Positions 50,246 through 61,350 of a stretch of 64,000 nucleotides of DNA are shown here, in pieces. The stretch spans positions 32,795,558-32,859,557 of the forward strand of contig NC_049979.1 of NCBI RefSeq assembly GCF_000003815.2, in the 5' to 3' direction. This DNA comes from Branchiostoma floridae. Its lineage: Eukaryota; Chordata; Leptocardii; Amphioxiformes; Branchiostomatidae. Position numbers and translations under genes: made by a program. Positions within the stretch are counted from its first letter, which is position 1. Every line of letters begins with the position of its first letter. The notes under the pieces were generated by a model, which saw only the letters and a program-made list of their open reading frames with translations, was not told the DNA's origin and made no database searches.

Positions 50246-50408
50246 GCTGCCCCCCGTCCATTGTACATAGTGTAAATATATGTGTTACAAAATCACTTGT
50301 CCTGTCTGCACATGTCTACGTCCTTTGCCATTGTCCTTCACATGCACTTAAGTCATGCGCAGCTGCTAATAATCCACATTATACGTGGGCTAAGCAGTAT
50401 ACGAGATG

Positions 50409-51890
50409 ACTTAGGTAACCCTTTAAGCGAGCATCGGAGTCTGCTGTATGGAGCAAAATTGGCCCCTAGCAGATCATAAGTTGATTGCAGAAAATACCTA
50501 ATGGCTGCAAAAACGATATCAATCGTTAGGTGGCATCAATGACACGTGGCATTGTGCATATGCCACAGTAACTGTAAATCTTACAGGGGTGCTTAACCCT
50601 CGAGCACCCGGTCTTTTTTGCGACTAAAATGACCGAGTTTGTTCATAAAATCCCAGTACCATTTCTTATCGGCGGTCATTGTATATATATCGTCAATGTA
50701 TGAGGAAGATTTTGAGATGTTAAGGTGTTGCTAATTCCAACTCATTATCATAATCTATGCAAAAGTTCAGAAGGACCACGTTTTGCACTAAACCTATTCC
50801 GACCAGAGAGGGGAATTTTGAGGCCCTCAGCAACATTTATGTCACATAACTCATGAACGGCTAGAGCTAAAGCTACAAAACTTGGTAATTTATCACAAAA
50901 TATTGTTCGCAAAAGTTTTGGGTCCAAGAACCAAGTGAGTTTATTATTCTAACAGGCATATTTTTGCCAAAACTTGACAATTTCAATTTAAACAAGGTTT
51001 TCTTGGTAAACTACACCTGTTTTCTGACAACAATTAAATTCTATGAAATTCAATGTAATTTTCATGACTTAAAATTTATAATTTATGTAATTTCATGACG
51101 TCATTGGTCAAAATCCAAGATGGCCGCCATGATTAGGTAAATGACGCCATAATGTCGTCACCTTACATGTTGATGACACATAAATTTTTGTGAGCATTGA
51201 CGTTTACATTCTTATTATTTTATGAAAGTTTGGTAGTCATACTATAAGTGGTTAAGGAGTTAGCCTCCAAAGTTTGTTTTTAAAACTGCACAGTTTTGCT
51301 GGAGTCCGTTTGGACCCCAGAGGGACTGAACACAAACTTTCTTTATAATTTCCACATTATTGTACCAATATTTTCGAAAACTTAGGAGAAGGTATAAGAC
51401 ATATTAACCGACAAAGTCACGGAAGGATTTTTTTTTCTTCAGGTCAAAAATGTTCAAATTGCATTTCAAAATGTACGCCTGGGGTCCAAATGGACCCCAC
51501 TCGGGTGTTTGAGGGTTTTAATGGCATTAGCAGATATTTATACGACTTTCAATTAATGCAATATGATTACATTTACGCAGAATTGTTATATTACTAAATT
51601 TGTCAAGGTCTACTCATATCAATGACCGTACGTATAACGTAATTTGTTATCTGTATCTGTATATGTTCCTAGGCAGTGGATTGTATTAATTCCGTAAACC
51701 TACAATAGAGTATTAGAGTCCGCTGTATGCATTACTTCCCAGCAGTTCTAGAGATGATTGCAGAAAAAATAGTATCTGCAAAAAAATGATATGACTCGAA
51801 AGGGGTTCTCAATGACACGTAAGGATTGACAATTGTCCACATGCCACAATGGCTCTGTAAAAATTACAGTTAGAGGGAAAAGGAATGTGT
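50409..51890 (+). repeat. Left inner arm of the foldback, split by a TTAA element
   Basis: 50,409-50,590 (gagcatcggagtctgctgta, cagatcataagttgattgc, gatatcaatcgttaggtggc) is complementary to 52,615-52,760. 51,600-51,885 (gaccgtacgtataacgtaatttg, agtccgctgtatgcattact, gtgtccacatg-type text) is complementary to 52,290-52,565. The loop between arms is about 51,890-52,285. Confidence 0.82.
50593..51521. mobile_element. TTAA-flanked non-autonomous transposon (piggyBac-like), 921 bp between target sites
   Basis: TTAA at 50,593-50,596 and 51,518-51,521 brackets inverted ends CCCTCGAGCACCCGG-type and ctcgggtgtttgaggg. The right subterminal box is ggggtccaaatggacccc, with a related internal box near 51,300-51,320. 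The interior is the reverse complement of parts of the 5,041-6,009 element: ctcattatcataat and tgcaaaag near 50,740-50,765 match 5,805-5,829, and tgacgtcattggtc with aagatggccgcc near 51,096-51,130 matches 5,398-5,451. The ends differ in sequence, so this is a sister family with a shared core. Confidence 0.84.
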
Positions 51891-52284
51891 GGAATGAATC
51901 AAAGAAACAAAGTGACGTCATTATTTTACAAACAAAATCAGCCCATATCGAGTACTAAACACTGTGATGAGGTTACATATCTGTGTTGGCCTTGTTCATT
52001 ACTGCAGTATAATAGTGCCAAGGTATTTAGGCGAATGTTCTGAAATAGATACAATCTACTACTTAAAAACACGCGAATTTACTGAATTCATACAACCCAC
52101 CAACTTTGCGAAGAATCATACGAATAATATTGAATGTATGCAATATGCATAAATAACAAACTACTATTCATATGTATATATTACGGTTCATCTATCAACA
52201 TAGACTGAGGATTTTACATCAGCTATATCCATAGATGATCTTATGGCTGCTAGGCACAATCAGAAGTATGGAATCCCCATATTA
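51891..52284. other. Loop of the foldback structure
   Basis: The non-palindromic centre between inner arms. A short ORF at 51,964-52,152 (+) has no recognisable motif. No transposase is evident. Confidence 0.5.
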
Positions 52285-54036
52285 ATCGCTAACGTTAACG
52301 GTAATGTTTACAGCTGTCATTGTGACATGTGGACAATCGTCAATCCTTACGTGTCATTGAGAACCCCTATCGAGTCATATCATTTTTGTAGCTATTATTT
52401 TTCTGCAATAATTTATTGAACTGCTGGGAAGTAATGCATACAGCGGACTCTAATACTTTATCATAGGTTTATGGCATTTGTACAACCCACTGCTGAGAAA
52501 CATACGAGTTTTTAACAGATACAGATAACAAATTACGTTATGCGTACGGTCATTGCTATGAATAAACCTTGAAAAAATCAGTTTTCAGTTTTTACAGTAA
52601 TACAGTGACGTATGGACAATGCTACGTGTCATCGATGCCACCTGACGATTGATATCGTCTTTGCAGCTATTATAGTTTTTTGCAATCATCTCACGATCTG
52701 CTAGGGGACAATTTTGATTCATACAACTGACTCCGATGCTCACCTAGAGGTGCACCTAAGTATATAGAAGACCCTTTCTTCTTTCTTTCCCTTTTCCGTT
52801 CTCTTTCTTTCTTATCATCCTTTTATCTACCGATTCACTCCTTTCATTATCTATTCATTCATTCATTCATTCATCCATTCATTCATACATTAAACAGCTG
52901 TTTTATAAAGGTCCGTAGCTGCAAATGAGTATATTCCTGGTAATTGCTGACCTCACCACCCTAATGGCATTTTGACAGTGTCGTAAATTCATATTCTATT
53001 ATTAGCACATAAATGCACATATGGCCGAAAGTTGTATAATGGAAATGGTGTTCCTTCAAATAGATTTTCCTCTATTTGTGTACATCTTTTACTAATCTAC
53101 CTGCATGCCTAAAATCATGCAAATCTGCCGTTCTTTAATTAAGCTTCTGTAAGCTTCTATTCTATCTTAATTCGTTTTCATAATTCTTACCTACTATTGA
53201 TCGCTACCACATTAAGTTCATAACCTTATTCATTGATTGTAATAAATTTAGTCTAGTATGGAGTAGGAGGGATTAGTTTAAGCTTCGTTCGCTTTTCCCT
53301 CCTCCTGCACCTACTTTATGTATTGCTTCGTATTGTGTTTTATGTATTTAGTTCTGTAAATAAATGACACAGCACGAAATCTGGTATTTTAGCAAGCTTA
53401 AACTCAACGTAAACGCGACTTTTCTGCAGCCTTTCCGCAACTTAAGGACTTATATCCGTGAATGTAAAGATTTCCTTTCATTGTCCCTTTACATTGGCAC
53501 TTATAAGCACGTTTCGGCACTTTTTCACGTGCCTTTCCGCAACTATTAGACGCTAGAAGGTGTCCTTAATGCCAGTATTTATGTATCATTTACGGTCGGA
53601 AAGCATACGTTTTTAAGACCTTTTCCTGGTCTTTCTTTTTGCACCCGATTTCCGTCACGTTTATTTGTCGTCCACACCACCTGAACGGCACGTGAAGAAA
53701 TGTAGAAAAGTAAAACAAAACAAATAAAACTAAACAAGTGCAGTACAAGATAAAGTCGCAGGTGCCCTCTTTGAACCACCGAAAAAAAACTTTAAGCAAT
53801 AACATAGTGCAAAATGTACAATCACCGCTAGAAGTCCTCTTTGACACGTGAATGCCAACCGTTCTGAAAGATAGCGAGTCAGAGAGTAATACAAAAGACC
53901 TAATTAGTTATCAAAGTGAAGCTGGCAAAAAATCAAGTTATCTTATATCTCAGGTATGCTGTTAGTATCATCAGTGAATTGAAATTCTTACATTCTATCC
54001 TTGCATTTATAGAACCGAATTATTGTTAAAGTTCCG
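52285..54036 (-). repeat. Right arm of the foldback
   Basis: Continuous complement, in order, of left-arm pieces 51.6-51.9, 50.4-50.6, 46.0-46.4, 45.7-46.0 and then the cgtgtcaaagagg box (here cctctttgacacgtg, 53,837-53,851) and the 45.23-45.37 segment (52,285-54,036 overall). At 52,765-52,785 it joins the sequence that flanks the LINE on the left arm, so it retains the pre-LINE state. (ATTC)n at about 52,850-52,885 is a short microsatellite within it. Confidence 0.82.
53366..53700. mobile_element. Right-arm-specific insertion of about 330 bp
   Basis: Left-arm sequence equivalent to the join of 53,360 and 53,705 has nothing between; here about 330 bp intervenes, bounded on both sides by aaataaa. 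Inside, the segment gcctttccgcaact occurs twice (53,428 and 53,530). The ends are not clearly inverted repeats, so the element class is undetermined. Confidence 0.5.
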
Positions 54037-56615
54037 AGTAGTTATTCCCTTCGTGAAACGAAGGGTTTGTAGTCAGTGCCGTTTTGATGTCAGGTGGTCG
54101 TTTGTCAGCTTGATAACTAGGGAACGCGTGGATGGATGGTTTTAATATTTGGTATATATATGTGGGTAGGATTAGACATGACAAAGGAATGACAAGAATT
54201 GCGTTACGGCAGGGCGCTCTGGCGGCGTGTTATGGTACTGCAGCGGAACTTCCGGTTTTGCTATTTTTTGTTTGGGACTTGTTTGGGTGATGATTTGTAA
54301 GTGGTAGGTAGCTGTGTAAAAGTATAGTACGGTGTGTAAGTTTTGGCCACCTAGGGGTTTCGCAGGGGCGTTGAAAGTAATTCTTGTTTTAGGTTTTGAG
54401 AAGGAATAATGCAAGAAGGGGTTGATAGATGTTAATGACTGTAGGTATGCTGACAGCTTAAGTAATGATGTACATAATTGTATACTTGTTATGCAAATTA
54501 GGTGGTAATTTGCATGATACAATAGGTATGTGTAGAAACCTTAGTTAGGGCGTGTCTGTCTGAGCTGCGCAAGACCATTACAGATTGATCTGACTTTTGG
54601 TATGTGGGTAGTTCTTGAGAAGGAGATGAAACGTACGAGGTGTTTTTTCGTCTAGTGGCTTCTGACGCTTTTGCAGGGGATGTTTGTACTTGAAAAATAG
54701 TGCGTAGTGTGCTAAGTGTGGCGATTACGCAATAGTGGTTTATATTTAGGAGTTACGTCATTCAGCATGGGCTGCAGTCTGCATGGGCCCCGTCCCCACA
54801 GGAAGTGACCCCAAAGGTCATAGTTGCACAATAGAGGACAGCACGACTTATATATACCAGACGATTACAAGACAACGGTACTATAGGGACAGTACATTAT
54901 ACATGATGGGGTGTAAATGTTTCCTATAAGATTTGATAATCTGTAGATTAAGGGCAATGAATAAGGTCAATTATAATATTGTTTACAAGGGCCTACATGT
55001 ATATTATACGTTTTAAAAGGGTTGTACATGTAACAGTTACTACCGGTACAATACATTTGATTGTTGAACAAAGCAGGGTTTGTTTTTCACAGTAACTTGT
55101 AGTCATTGATGAGATTGTTTATAGGGATTGTACATTAGACATATAGGATGCACAATGTAGTGGACTGCATTGTGAAACAAAGAATGCTACATCATCATTG
55201 TTGCAAGCAACAAGTCGGCAATAATGATCTGTAAAGGGGGCTGTACAAAGAAAAACTATAATTTATGATAGCACTTTGTAGAAACGTCCATGCAATGTAT
55301 CAAGTCGTCAATATTGACAATATTTATCCGTCAACCCTTCCCTTGTTATTACCATCTAAAGGGATGATTCGATTGCGTACGCGCGGAAAACTTGCTGTCA
55401 ATTCCGAGAATTTTTACCAATCGGACAAACTAGTACACAACTCAGTTAGGCTAACATTTCTCTCTTTGTTAGTTAGAATCAATTCCAAGTCATCGTGCGG
55501 ATGTTTGTTGTCATTGTTTAGAAATGATTTTAAAGTTTTGTAATTATATGTCTAGAATCGACATTTGATACTTCAGAAATATTTTAAACATTATTTCAAT
55601 TTTATAATTATTTCCCCGGTCCTGTAAAACTTTGGAAATATTCATGGTGTGGAATTAGATACTTCTAATGGTTTCTAAATAATGATAACAGCATTCTACC
55701 ACTATTTACCATTTTCTACCATTTTTGTAACATTTTGTAAATGGGTCAGTGGGCTGGGAAGATAGCAATTCACACATCCTTGCAAAGTATGGTTGGGTGT
55801 CAATGCAACAATGGCCCACCACAAAGGATCCACCAGTGCCCAGCAGTGAAATCTAAAAATATACAGAGGCAACAACAGAGCTTACATTTTTGGGGGCAAC
55901 TAACTAATTTAACCATTTGGCAAAGTTTACAAATATTTGTAAGTGTGAAAAAATCACACAGAGGTTTCACAATTATTCTAAAAAATATTTTGTACAGTTA
56001 CTTTCAAAATGTTTCTAAACTATTCAAATGAATTCAAATAGATGAATATTTTCTTAGTCAATCTTTAAAAAATCAATTGTTGTGGCTTAGATATTCTTTT
56101 ATTCAATATAATTCAGACTTTATTACAAAATATCACCTAAAACCCTCATGCATATGGTGACTTGGAATTGACTAATGTGTCTTATCTTTGAGAATCTGCT
56201 ATTATGAAATGAAGTAGGCGTATAATTTGGGTACCTACTGGCTGGCAAAATACACCTAGTTATTATTATTAATAGAAACTGTCCTCATTACTTTTGCAAA
56301 TTAGCCCCTGATTTTCATGATAAAAATTGATTATGTAAGGCATCTCCAGACTATCTCACTCACTCGCTCGCTCACGGCCCATGACAAAAGCTATCTGCAT
56401 TCCAAATACCATGACAATCTGTCAGCGCAAACTATTCCACTTCTAAGGGATGATGCAGCTACATAGGCGCGAAAAAAAGGTGTAGAATTCCGAGACTTTT
56501 TGCCAATCGAACGTATCATTTTCTGTAAGGCTGGCCCCTGAGATGTCTATAAAAAACACCCTCCAACCACCACACCCTCGCCCATTTCACGAAGGTTGAG
56601 TTCTACGAACGCTTG
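54037..56615. mobile_element. Candidate 2.6-kb insertion splitting the right arm
   Basis: Arm similarity stops at about 54,036 and resumes at about 56,620 with text that is adjacent in the left arm (near 45,190-45,235). The edges carry ccttcgtgaaacgaagg (54,048) and, inverted, atttcacgaagg (56,585), a possible terminal inverted repeat. Inside there is a diverged direct repeat: ctaaagggatgat with ccgagaatttttaccaatcg (about 55,355-55,425) against ctaagggatgat with ccgagactttttgccaatcg (about 56,443-56,508). The ORFs at 54,172-54,522 (-), 55,265-55,543 (+) and 55,741-56,031 (+) have no recognisable domain. Possibly non-autonomous or several nested pieces. Confidence 0.5.
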
Positions 56616-56619
56616 TTGT

Positions 56620-56760
56620 CTATTCATTCGATACTGGTCTTTTAGCCTCCCAAGTCGTACAACAATTTTTATTGAAATATTCCAGTAAACGGATTTGACA
56701 TGTTATTTTACTGAACGTCGATAAATAGACCAAACCCTAGCCATGTACCTTTGTCTGTTA
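56620..56760 (-). repeat. Distal end of the foldback right arm
   Basis: Complement of 45,065-45,200: gatactggtcttttag, gtcgtacaac, attccagtaaac, gacatgt and taaatagaccaaaccctagccatg. Similarity ends at the gttaac near 56,757-56,762, which coincides with the stop codon of the minus-strand gene that follows. Confidence 0.75.
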
Positions 56761-58890
56761 ACTGCGGAGAACATGCGGGACGGTAGTGGCGAGTCTGGAT
56801 CGAAGGGAGTCGGCATGAGCGAGAAGCTTTTCCGCATAGTCTCTCTCAAGATGGAGCTCTGCCCACAGCTTGTCGACTGACGACATGGCTACTTCGTACT
56901 GAGGACCTTCTGTGTCCTTGTGTTTGGGCGATGGGGTGGTTGTTGTAAGAGACACTCCTCCTTCAGCAGACGTTGTCGTCTGACTATCTATACCAGCGCC
57001 GCTGTTGTCGGATGCTTCCATCTCTTCTCCACGGACAACTGAAGGATGACACTCTGGGACATCGCCCTCTCCGGCAGCAGGGCGTTTGTCTGCTGTATCT
57101 GGAGCTGTGACTGGTAGGCCGGATGCCGAGCTTGTTGCCGCTGTTGTCCGATGTTGCGTCCGGCTTTTTCCTGGGAAACATTGATCTTGTCATTCTCCAG
57201 CTCTGGTTTCTCCTACGCTCCGTCTTGACTGTCCCGTCGGAAGTGGCCTGGTCTAAATAGGAGAAACGTATGCACATTCAATAAAATGGTTTCGTCCGAT
57301 GTCTATTGTTCACTGCTTCATCTTAAGTTAAGGTATACATGCATATTTTTACCACTTTCATCTTAAGATGGAATTGAAGGGAAAGGACTTTGAAAACTTA
57401 TCTCCTCTTACCTTGACCTTTTGGTAGCTCATCCTTGTTGACGTCTCTGTCTTCGTTGACAGCAAACTCATCCGCTGCGTCTGAAGTTGACGTGTATTTT
57501 GTATTATTCAATTTTTTAAGATAAGATGTAGACTGGTTTATTTCATGGGGACTTTTCAAGCAAATACGATAGTTTCCTCCAAGTATGTCTTCACTTTTTG
57601 CTTTGAAAATGTTCATAGAGTGGTCATTTCCATGTATGTATCCTTACCGTGTGGTAGAATTAAAAGGTAATTAATTTCTACCCTATCAAGAAAAGTATCT
57701 TTAACTGCTACGAAAAAACGCGGAATTAACAGACGAAGGCTAGTCAGAAGTTGCAAGTCGAAAGGGAGTCTAGAGAACAACCCTTTACAGAGGGAAATCT
57801 GACACCTCTTACACTGACCATTTGGTAGCTCACTCTTCCTCTCCGGATCCGGACCGTCGGCAGCACCGGACACTTGAAGGGGCGTCACGTCCGTGTTACG
57901 AGAAGAACTACACGTGTCGACGTCCCCGTCTTCGTTAACAGCAAACTTGTTCGCTGTGTCTGAAGTTGAGGCTGTGGCTGAGTCTTGACCAGCGACGGAA
58001 GGTGGTTTGCTGTCCTTAGCGTTGTTGTCATTGGGTGTGTCAGCTTCATTTTCTTGGGAAACTGCCACCGCCTTGCCCTGGTGATTCTGCAGCTCCGACG
58101 GGGACTCCGGGTTACCCTGCCCGGATGCCTCGACTGTCCCCTCGGGAGGGTTGGCTGGGACTGCAATGAGTGATGAACTGCGTATACTGTACTGTGGGTT
58201 CTCTATCATTTCATTTACAAGTTCAAATAAAGATCTAGACTAGACTAGTGTCTTTTCAATAGGACTTCCACAAAACTAAATTTTCCTATAAGTCATTTTC
58301 GTATTTATCCATGCCCTGTAGTAGGAGTAAAAGCTAGCTGATTCCTACCATATCAAGACAGTTATATGACCATGAAAGCTTAACCTAAAACTCACCCTGC
58401 ATAGGAACAGAAACAGACGCCTCTTACCTTGGTTCTGTGTGGGCTGACGTTTCACCTCCGTGCCGTCCAGAGTAACGGACACTTGTAAGAACACTTCCTC
58501 ATTCCTCCGCCCGCCTTTGCTGGGTCGGTCCATGATGTACCACCACTTCTGTGGTAAACCGTCCGCTGACTCTAGTGCGGCTGCAACATCGATGGAGAGC
58601 TCACCAACTGTGGTGTCTTTGCAGCGCTTCGCCTTCCGAAGTTTCAGAACCAGTCGGTCTGTTGGCGACCATGGCACAAACTCCGTAGAATGCTCCCAGA
58701 TCAGCGCATCGGACTTTTTCTTAGCGGTTTGTATCTTTACCTTGCCATGGCGCATTGTTACCAGATACTTGCCCTGACTCTGGCAACCGAGTTTTGTCTC
58801 GCCGCTCTGTCTTTTACCGCCAGGCCTGAGCAACGAAAGCACGTGTACCACTGAAAGGAACGCTGACGCCGCCTTGTCGATAACCCCCAT
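56758..58890 (-). CDS. Candidate multi-exon gene with duplicated acidic exons; possible C2-like N-terminus
   Basis: Exons on the minus strand: A 58,428-58,890, B 57,813-58,160, C 57,412-57,480, D 57,252 down to 56,758. Donors A-C are all GTAAGAGG, and all introns are phase 1. Exon A (from MGVIDKAASAFLSVVHVLSL) includes VKIQTAKKKSDALIWEHS, LVLKLRKAKRCKDTTVGELS and EEVFLQVSVTLDGTEVKR, a beta-rich pattern resembling a C2 domain (tentative). Exons B and C share TSTSD-A-FAVNED-DV and the end ELPNGQ/ELPKGQ, so they are tandem duplicates along with intron sequence. Exon D resembles B but needs about two frame changes to reach its best frame (56,758-57,021, with VDKLWAELHLERDYAEKLL, coiled-coil-like), so it may be damaged or mis-assembled. 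Its stop lies in the foldback arm. No confident family. Confidence 0.5.
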
Positions 58891-59889
58891 CTTTCAATGT
58901 AAAACATGCAAATTCACTTTGACAAAACGCGGGAGAGATCCGTGCGTATCCTCTGTCAGCAGTGGCGTTATGTTTGGTTGCTGTGCTACAGCGAGGATAA
59001 ATGCAGTTCTAGAACACTCCGTGACAATCGCGAGCGCTCCGTGAAACATGAAAATTGTGCTGAACGTCTGACGTGATGCCATAATAACGTGCGACATTTT
59101 CTTTCTAACTATTTATCTGTTATAGCTGTTATAATTTCCAGATCTCCGTAGCGTTCTTTTTATTTTTAATTTCGCATCGTTCGTTCACACCACCTTCCGC
59201 CAAACGCGTGCATTTGCCGTTGTGTTATATCAACAGGTCTCTTTCTTATTTGCAATATATGATCAAATTCTGATATTATAGTAATCAAGGAAAAAATATA
59301 AGTAGGCATGTTTTAAATCAATTCTGTGCCGTTTCGACGCATTGGCCAAATATTGGGGGCGCGACGTACGATGATGACTCGGCCAAGACAGCTAGCTTTT
59401 GATTTCGATTGCGCGCACCACAGACTCACAGTTATAACAATATATTATATGCTTCGTTTCGGCCTGTTACAAAATATATGCTCTACTTTGCAAAATAAAA
59501 TTTAAAAAACAGATAAATATCGTTCCTTACCAACAACGAGCTTTTTACAGAAACTTTTCACCAGCATTGACAACGACCCAAACCGTTGCAGTAAAGGCAA
59601 GGGAAGGAATTTACTTCTAAACAAATGTTTCATTAAAACCAAACTTTGAACTTCATCGCAAACTGACGCATAGATAAACGAATTCCTTCATTATTACAAA
59701 ACACTAAAAGAAAGGAAAGATGATTATTGTATGATACAATTTTGCTTCTATTTGCTTAACAAAGCCCGTTGTTCACTGTGAGAACATCTTCAACACAGTA
59801 GAAGGGTCAAAGGTTACTAAAACATGTATAAGTACTGGAGCGCCCTCTGGCGATTTTGGCTAGAACAGGCCTGACGCTTCATCCACCAC
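58891..59889. other. Upstream region of the minus-strand gene
   Basis: Immediately upstream of the exon A start. A short CG-richer patch near 58,925-59,050 could hold the promoter, but no core element is clear. The remainder to 59,889 shows nothing recognisable. Confidence 0.35.
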
Positions 59890-60366
59890 AAGGTCTCATA
59901 ACACAGTAATTATCCGCGACCCCCGTCCCCAAAAGTAGTTCGGGTTAAAATAGTGCATCGCGGTACTTGCAAAGGCCGTATTCATTCTTCCGTGCACGAC
60001 AGCGAGGTGGAATCTATGGTGAATAGTAGAGGAATACATCGGTGTTCATACTGTATAAGTTGGATTACGTCGCTTTTTCGGCCGGCGGGAATTTGCGCCT
60101 TGATATGTTACCGGCACTTCCTGTTCGCCGCCTGCAGTTCCATGACCTCCGCTGGGGGTCAAATCAAAGTGTCTGTTATAGAAAAACGAGCCGGCAAATC
60201 TATGCTCATCTTCAGATATTTTGTAGCTTGTACCCTCAACTTCAACATACTAAATTCTTGTGAATTGTATCTGCACCCTACTATAGGTTTTGAGTCGTCG
60301 AACCACCTCACTTTGGGGTCCTTAACCATGTAAATCCCCATACCCGAAAAACTGTGTTCTGAGACC
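59890..60366. mobile_element. 477-bp element with terminal inverted repeats, copy 1
   Basis: Begins aaggtctcataacacag and ends ctgtgttctgagacctt (complement aaggtctcagaacacag, one mismatch), so it has 15-17-bp terminal inverted repeats. The sequence reads identical to 60,874-61,350. Short similar text (ttcatccac) lies on both sides but not cleanly abutting, so the target duplication is uncertain. The 126-codon ORF inside (59,953-60,333) has no recognisable domain and is probably incidental. Confidence 0.8.
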
Positions 60367-60873
60367 TTCATCCACAGCGTGAATTCCCCAGGGACGGACA
60401 AGCACATTAAATTTGACCGATATATTAGTAATTGACCTCGGCTGACTTGAACTGTAACATTTTCGTTACCGTCTGACCCGCCGTTACCATGGCAACGGCC
60501 GCCTAGACCGTTCCCTATGCTTAAGTATAGGACTTAGTGCGGTCTAAAGCCCGCTCGACTCCCCCCCCCCCTTTTTCCGCCCTAAAAAAGACAAACCCCC
60601 AACCCCAATCGCTCAGAACGGTAGAATGTGGTCTGGCAAGCTCCTTATAACAGAAAAAGTCAACCAGAATATTAAATTTGTTGAGATAATGAGACCAATT
60701 AGCGGCCCCTCAGATAGTCCTTGTACAGTGCCGACACCTGTGCTAGGCGCCAAAGTGCAAAGTTGGCCATATCTCAGGAACCATTTGGATTTCTGCTCTA
60801 AAATTTGGTACGGTTTTGTATCTTGACTAGTTTTATTGTATGAACGTAAAGAAATCCAAGGTCAAGTTGGCTT
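60367..60873. other. Spacer between identical elements
   Basis: 507 bp with a C run at 60,561-60,571, a short ccgttaccatggcaacgg palindrome near 60,481, and a short ORF without motif. No gene is supported. Confidence 0.5.
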
Positions 60874-61350
60874 AAGGTCTCATAACACAGTAATTATCCG
60901 CGACCCCCGTCCCCAAAAGTAGTTCGGGTTAAAATAGTGCATCGCGGTACTTGCAAAGGCCGTATTCATTCTTCCGTGCACGACAGCGAGGTGGAATCTA
61001 TGGTGAATAGTAGAGGAATACATCGGTGTTCATACTGTATAAGTTGGATTACGTCGCTTTTTCGGCCGGCGGGAATTTGCGCCTTGATATGTTACCGGCA
61101 CTTCCTGTTCGCCGCCTGCAGTTCCATGACCTCCGCTGGGGGTCAAATCAAAGTGTCTGTTATAGAAAAACGAGCCGGCAAATCTATGCTCATCTTCAGA
61201 TATTTTGTAGCTTGTACCCTCAACTTCAACATACTAAATTCTTGTGAATTGTATCTGCACCCTACTATAGGTTTTGAGTCGTCGAACCACCTCACTTTGG
61301 GGTCCTTAACCATGTAAATCCCCATACCCGAAAAACTGTGTTCTGAGACC
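60874..61350. mobile_element. 477-bp element with terminal inverted repeats, copy 2
   Basis: The same sequence as copy 1, offset by exactly 984 bp. The left end lies in cttaaggtctc and the right end in gagaccacaaccc, flanks different from copy 1. The apparent identity implies very recent duplication or an assembly artefact. Confidence 0.8.

Larger units (their letters stand above)
46415..50408 (+). mobile_element. Near-full-length CR1-like LINE with 2A-like motif and PHD finger
   Basis: Length about 3,994 bp. The ends are inferred from the opposite foldback arm: there (about 52,765-52,785) the two flanks are joined, with no LINE between them. The tetranucleotide actt at 46,411-46,414 and 50,409-50,412 is the probable target duplication. 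A GC-rich 5'UTR of about 300 bp precedes the protein. The order of parts is leader, DxExNPGP motif, PHD finger, APE-type endonuclease, reverse transcriptase. A single frameshift near 48,355-48,362 is the only disruption I found. PHD-plus-endonuclease architecture is known in CR1-like elements (Kapitonov and Jurka). The near-intact frames suggest recent insertion. Confidence 0.88.

Noticed and set aside
58460-58777. Plus-strand 105-codon ORF
   Set aside because: Antisense shadow of exon A of the minus-strand gene.
59953-61317. Pair of identical 126-codon ORFs
   Set aside because: Both lie wholly within the duplicated inverted-repeat element and show no domain; identity reflects the element, not selection.
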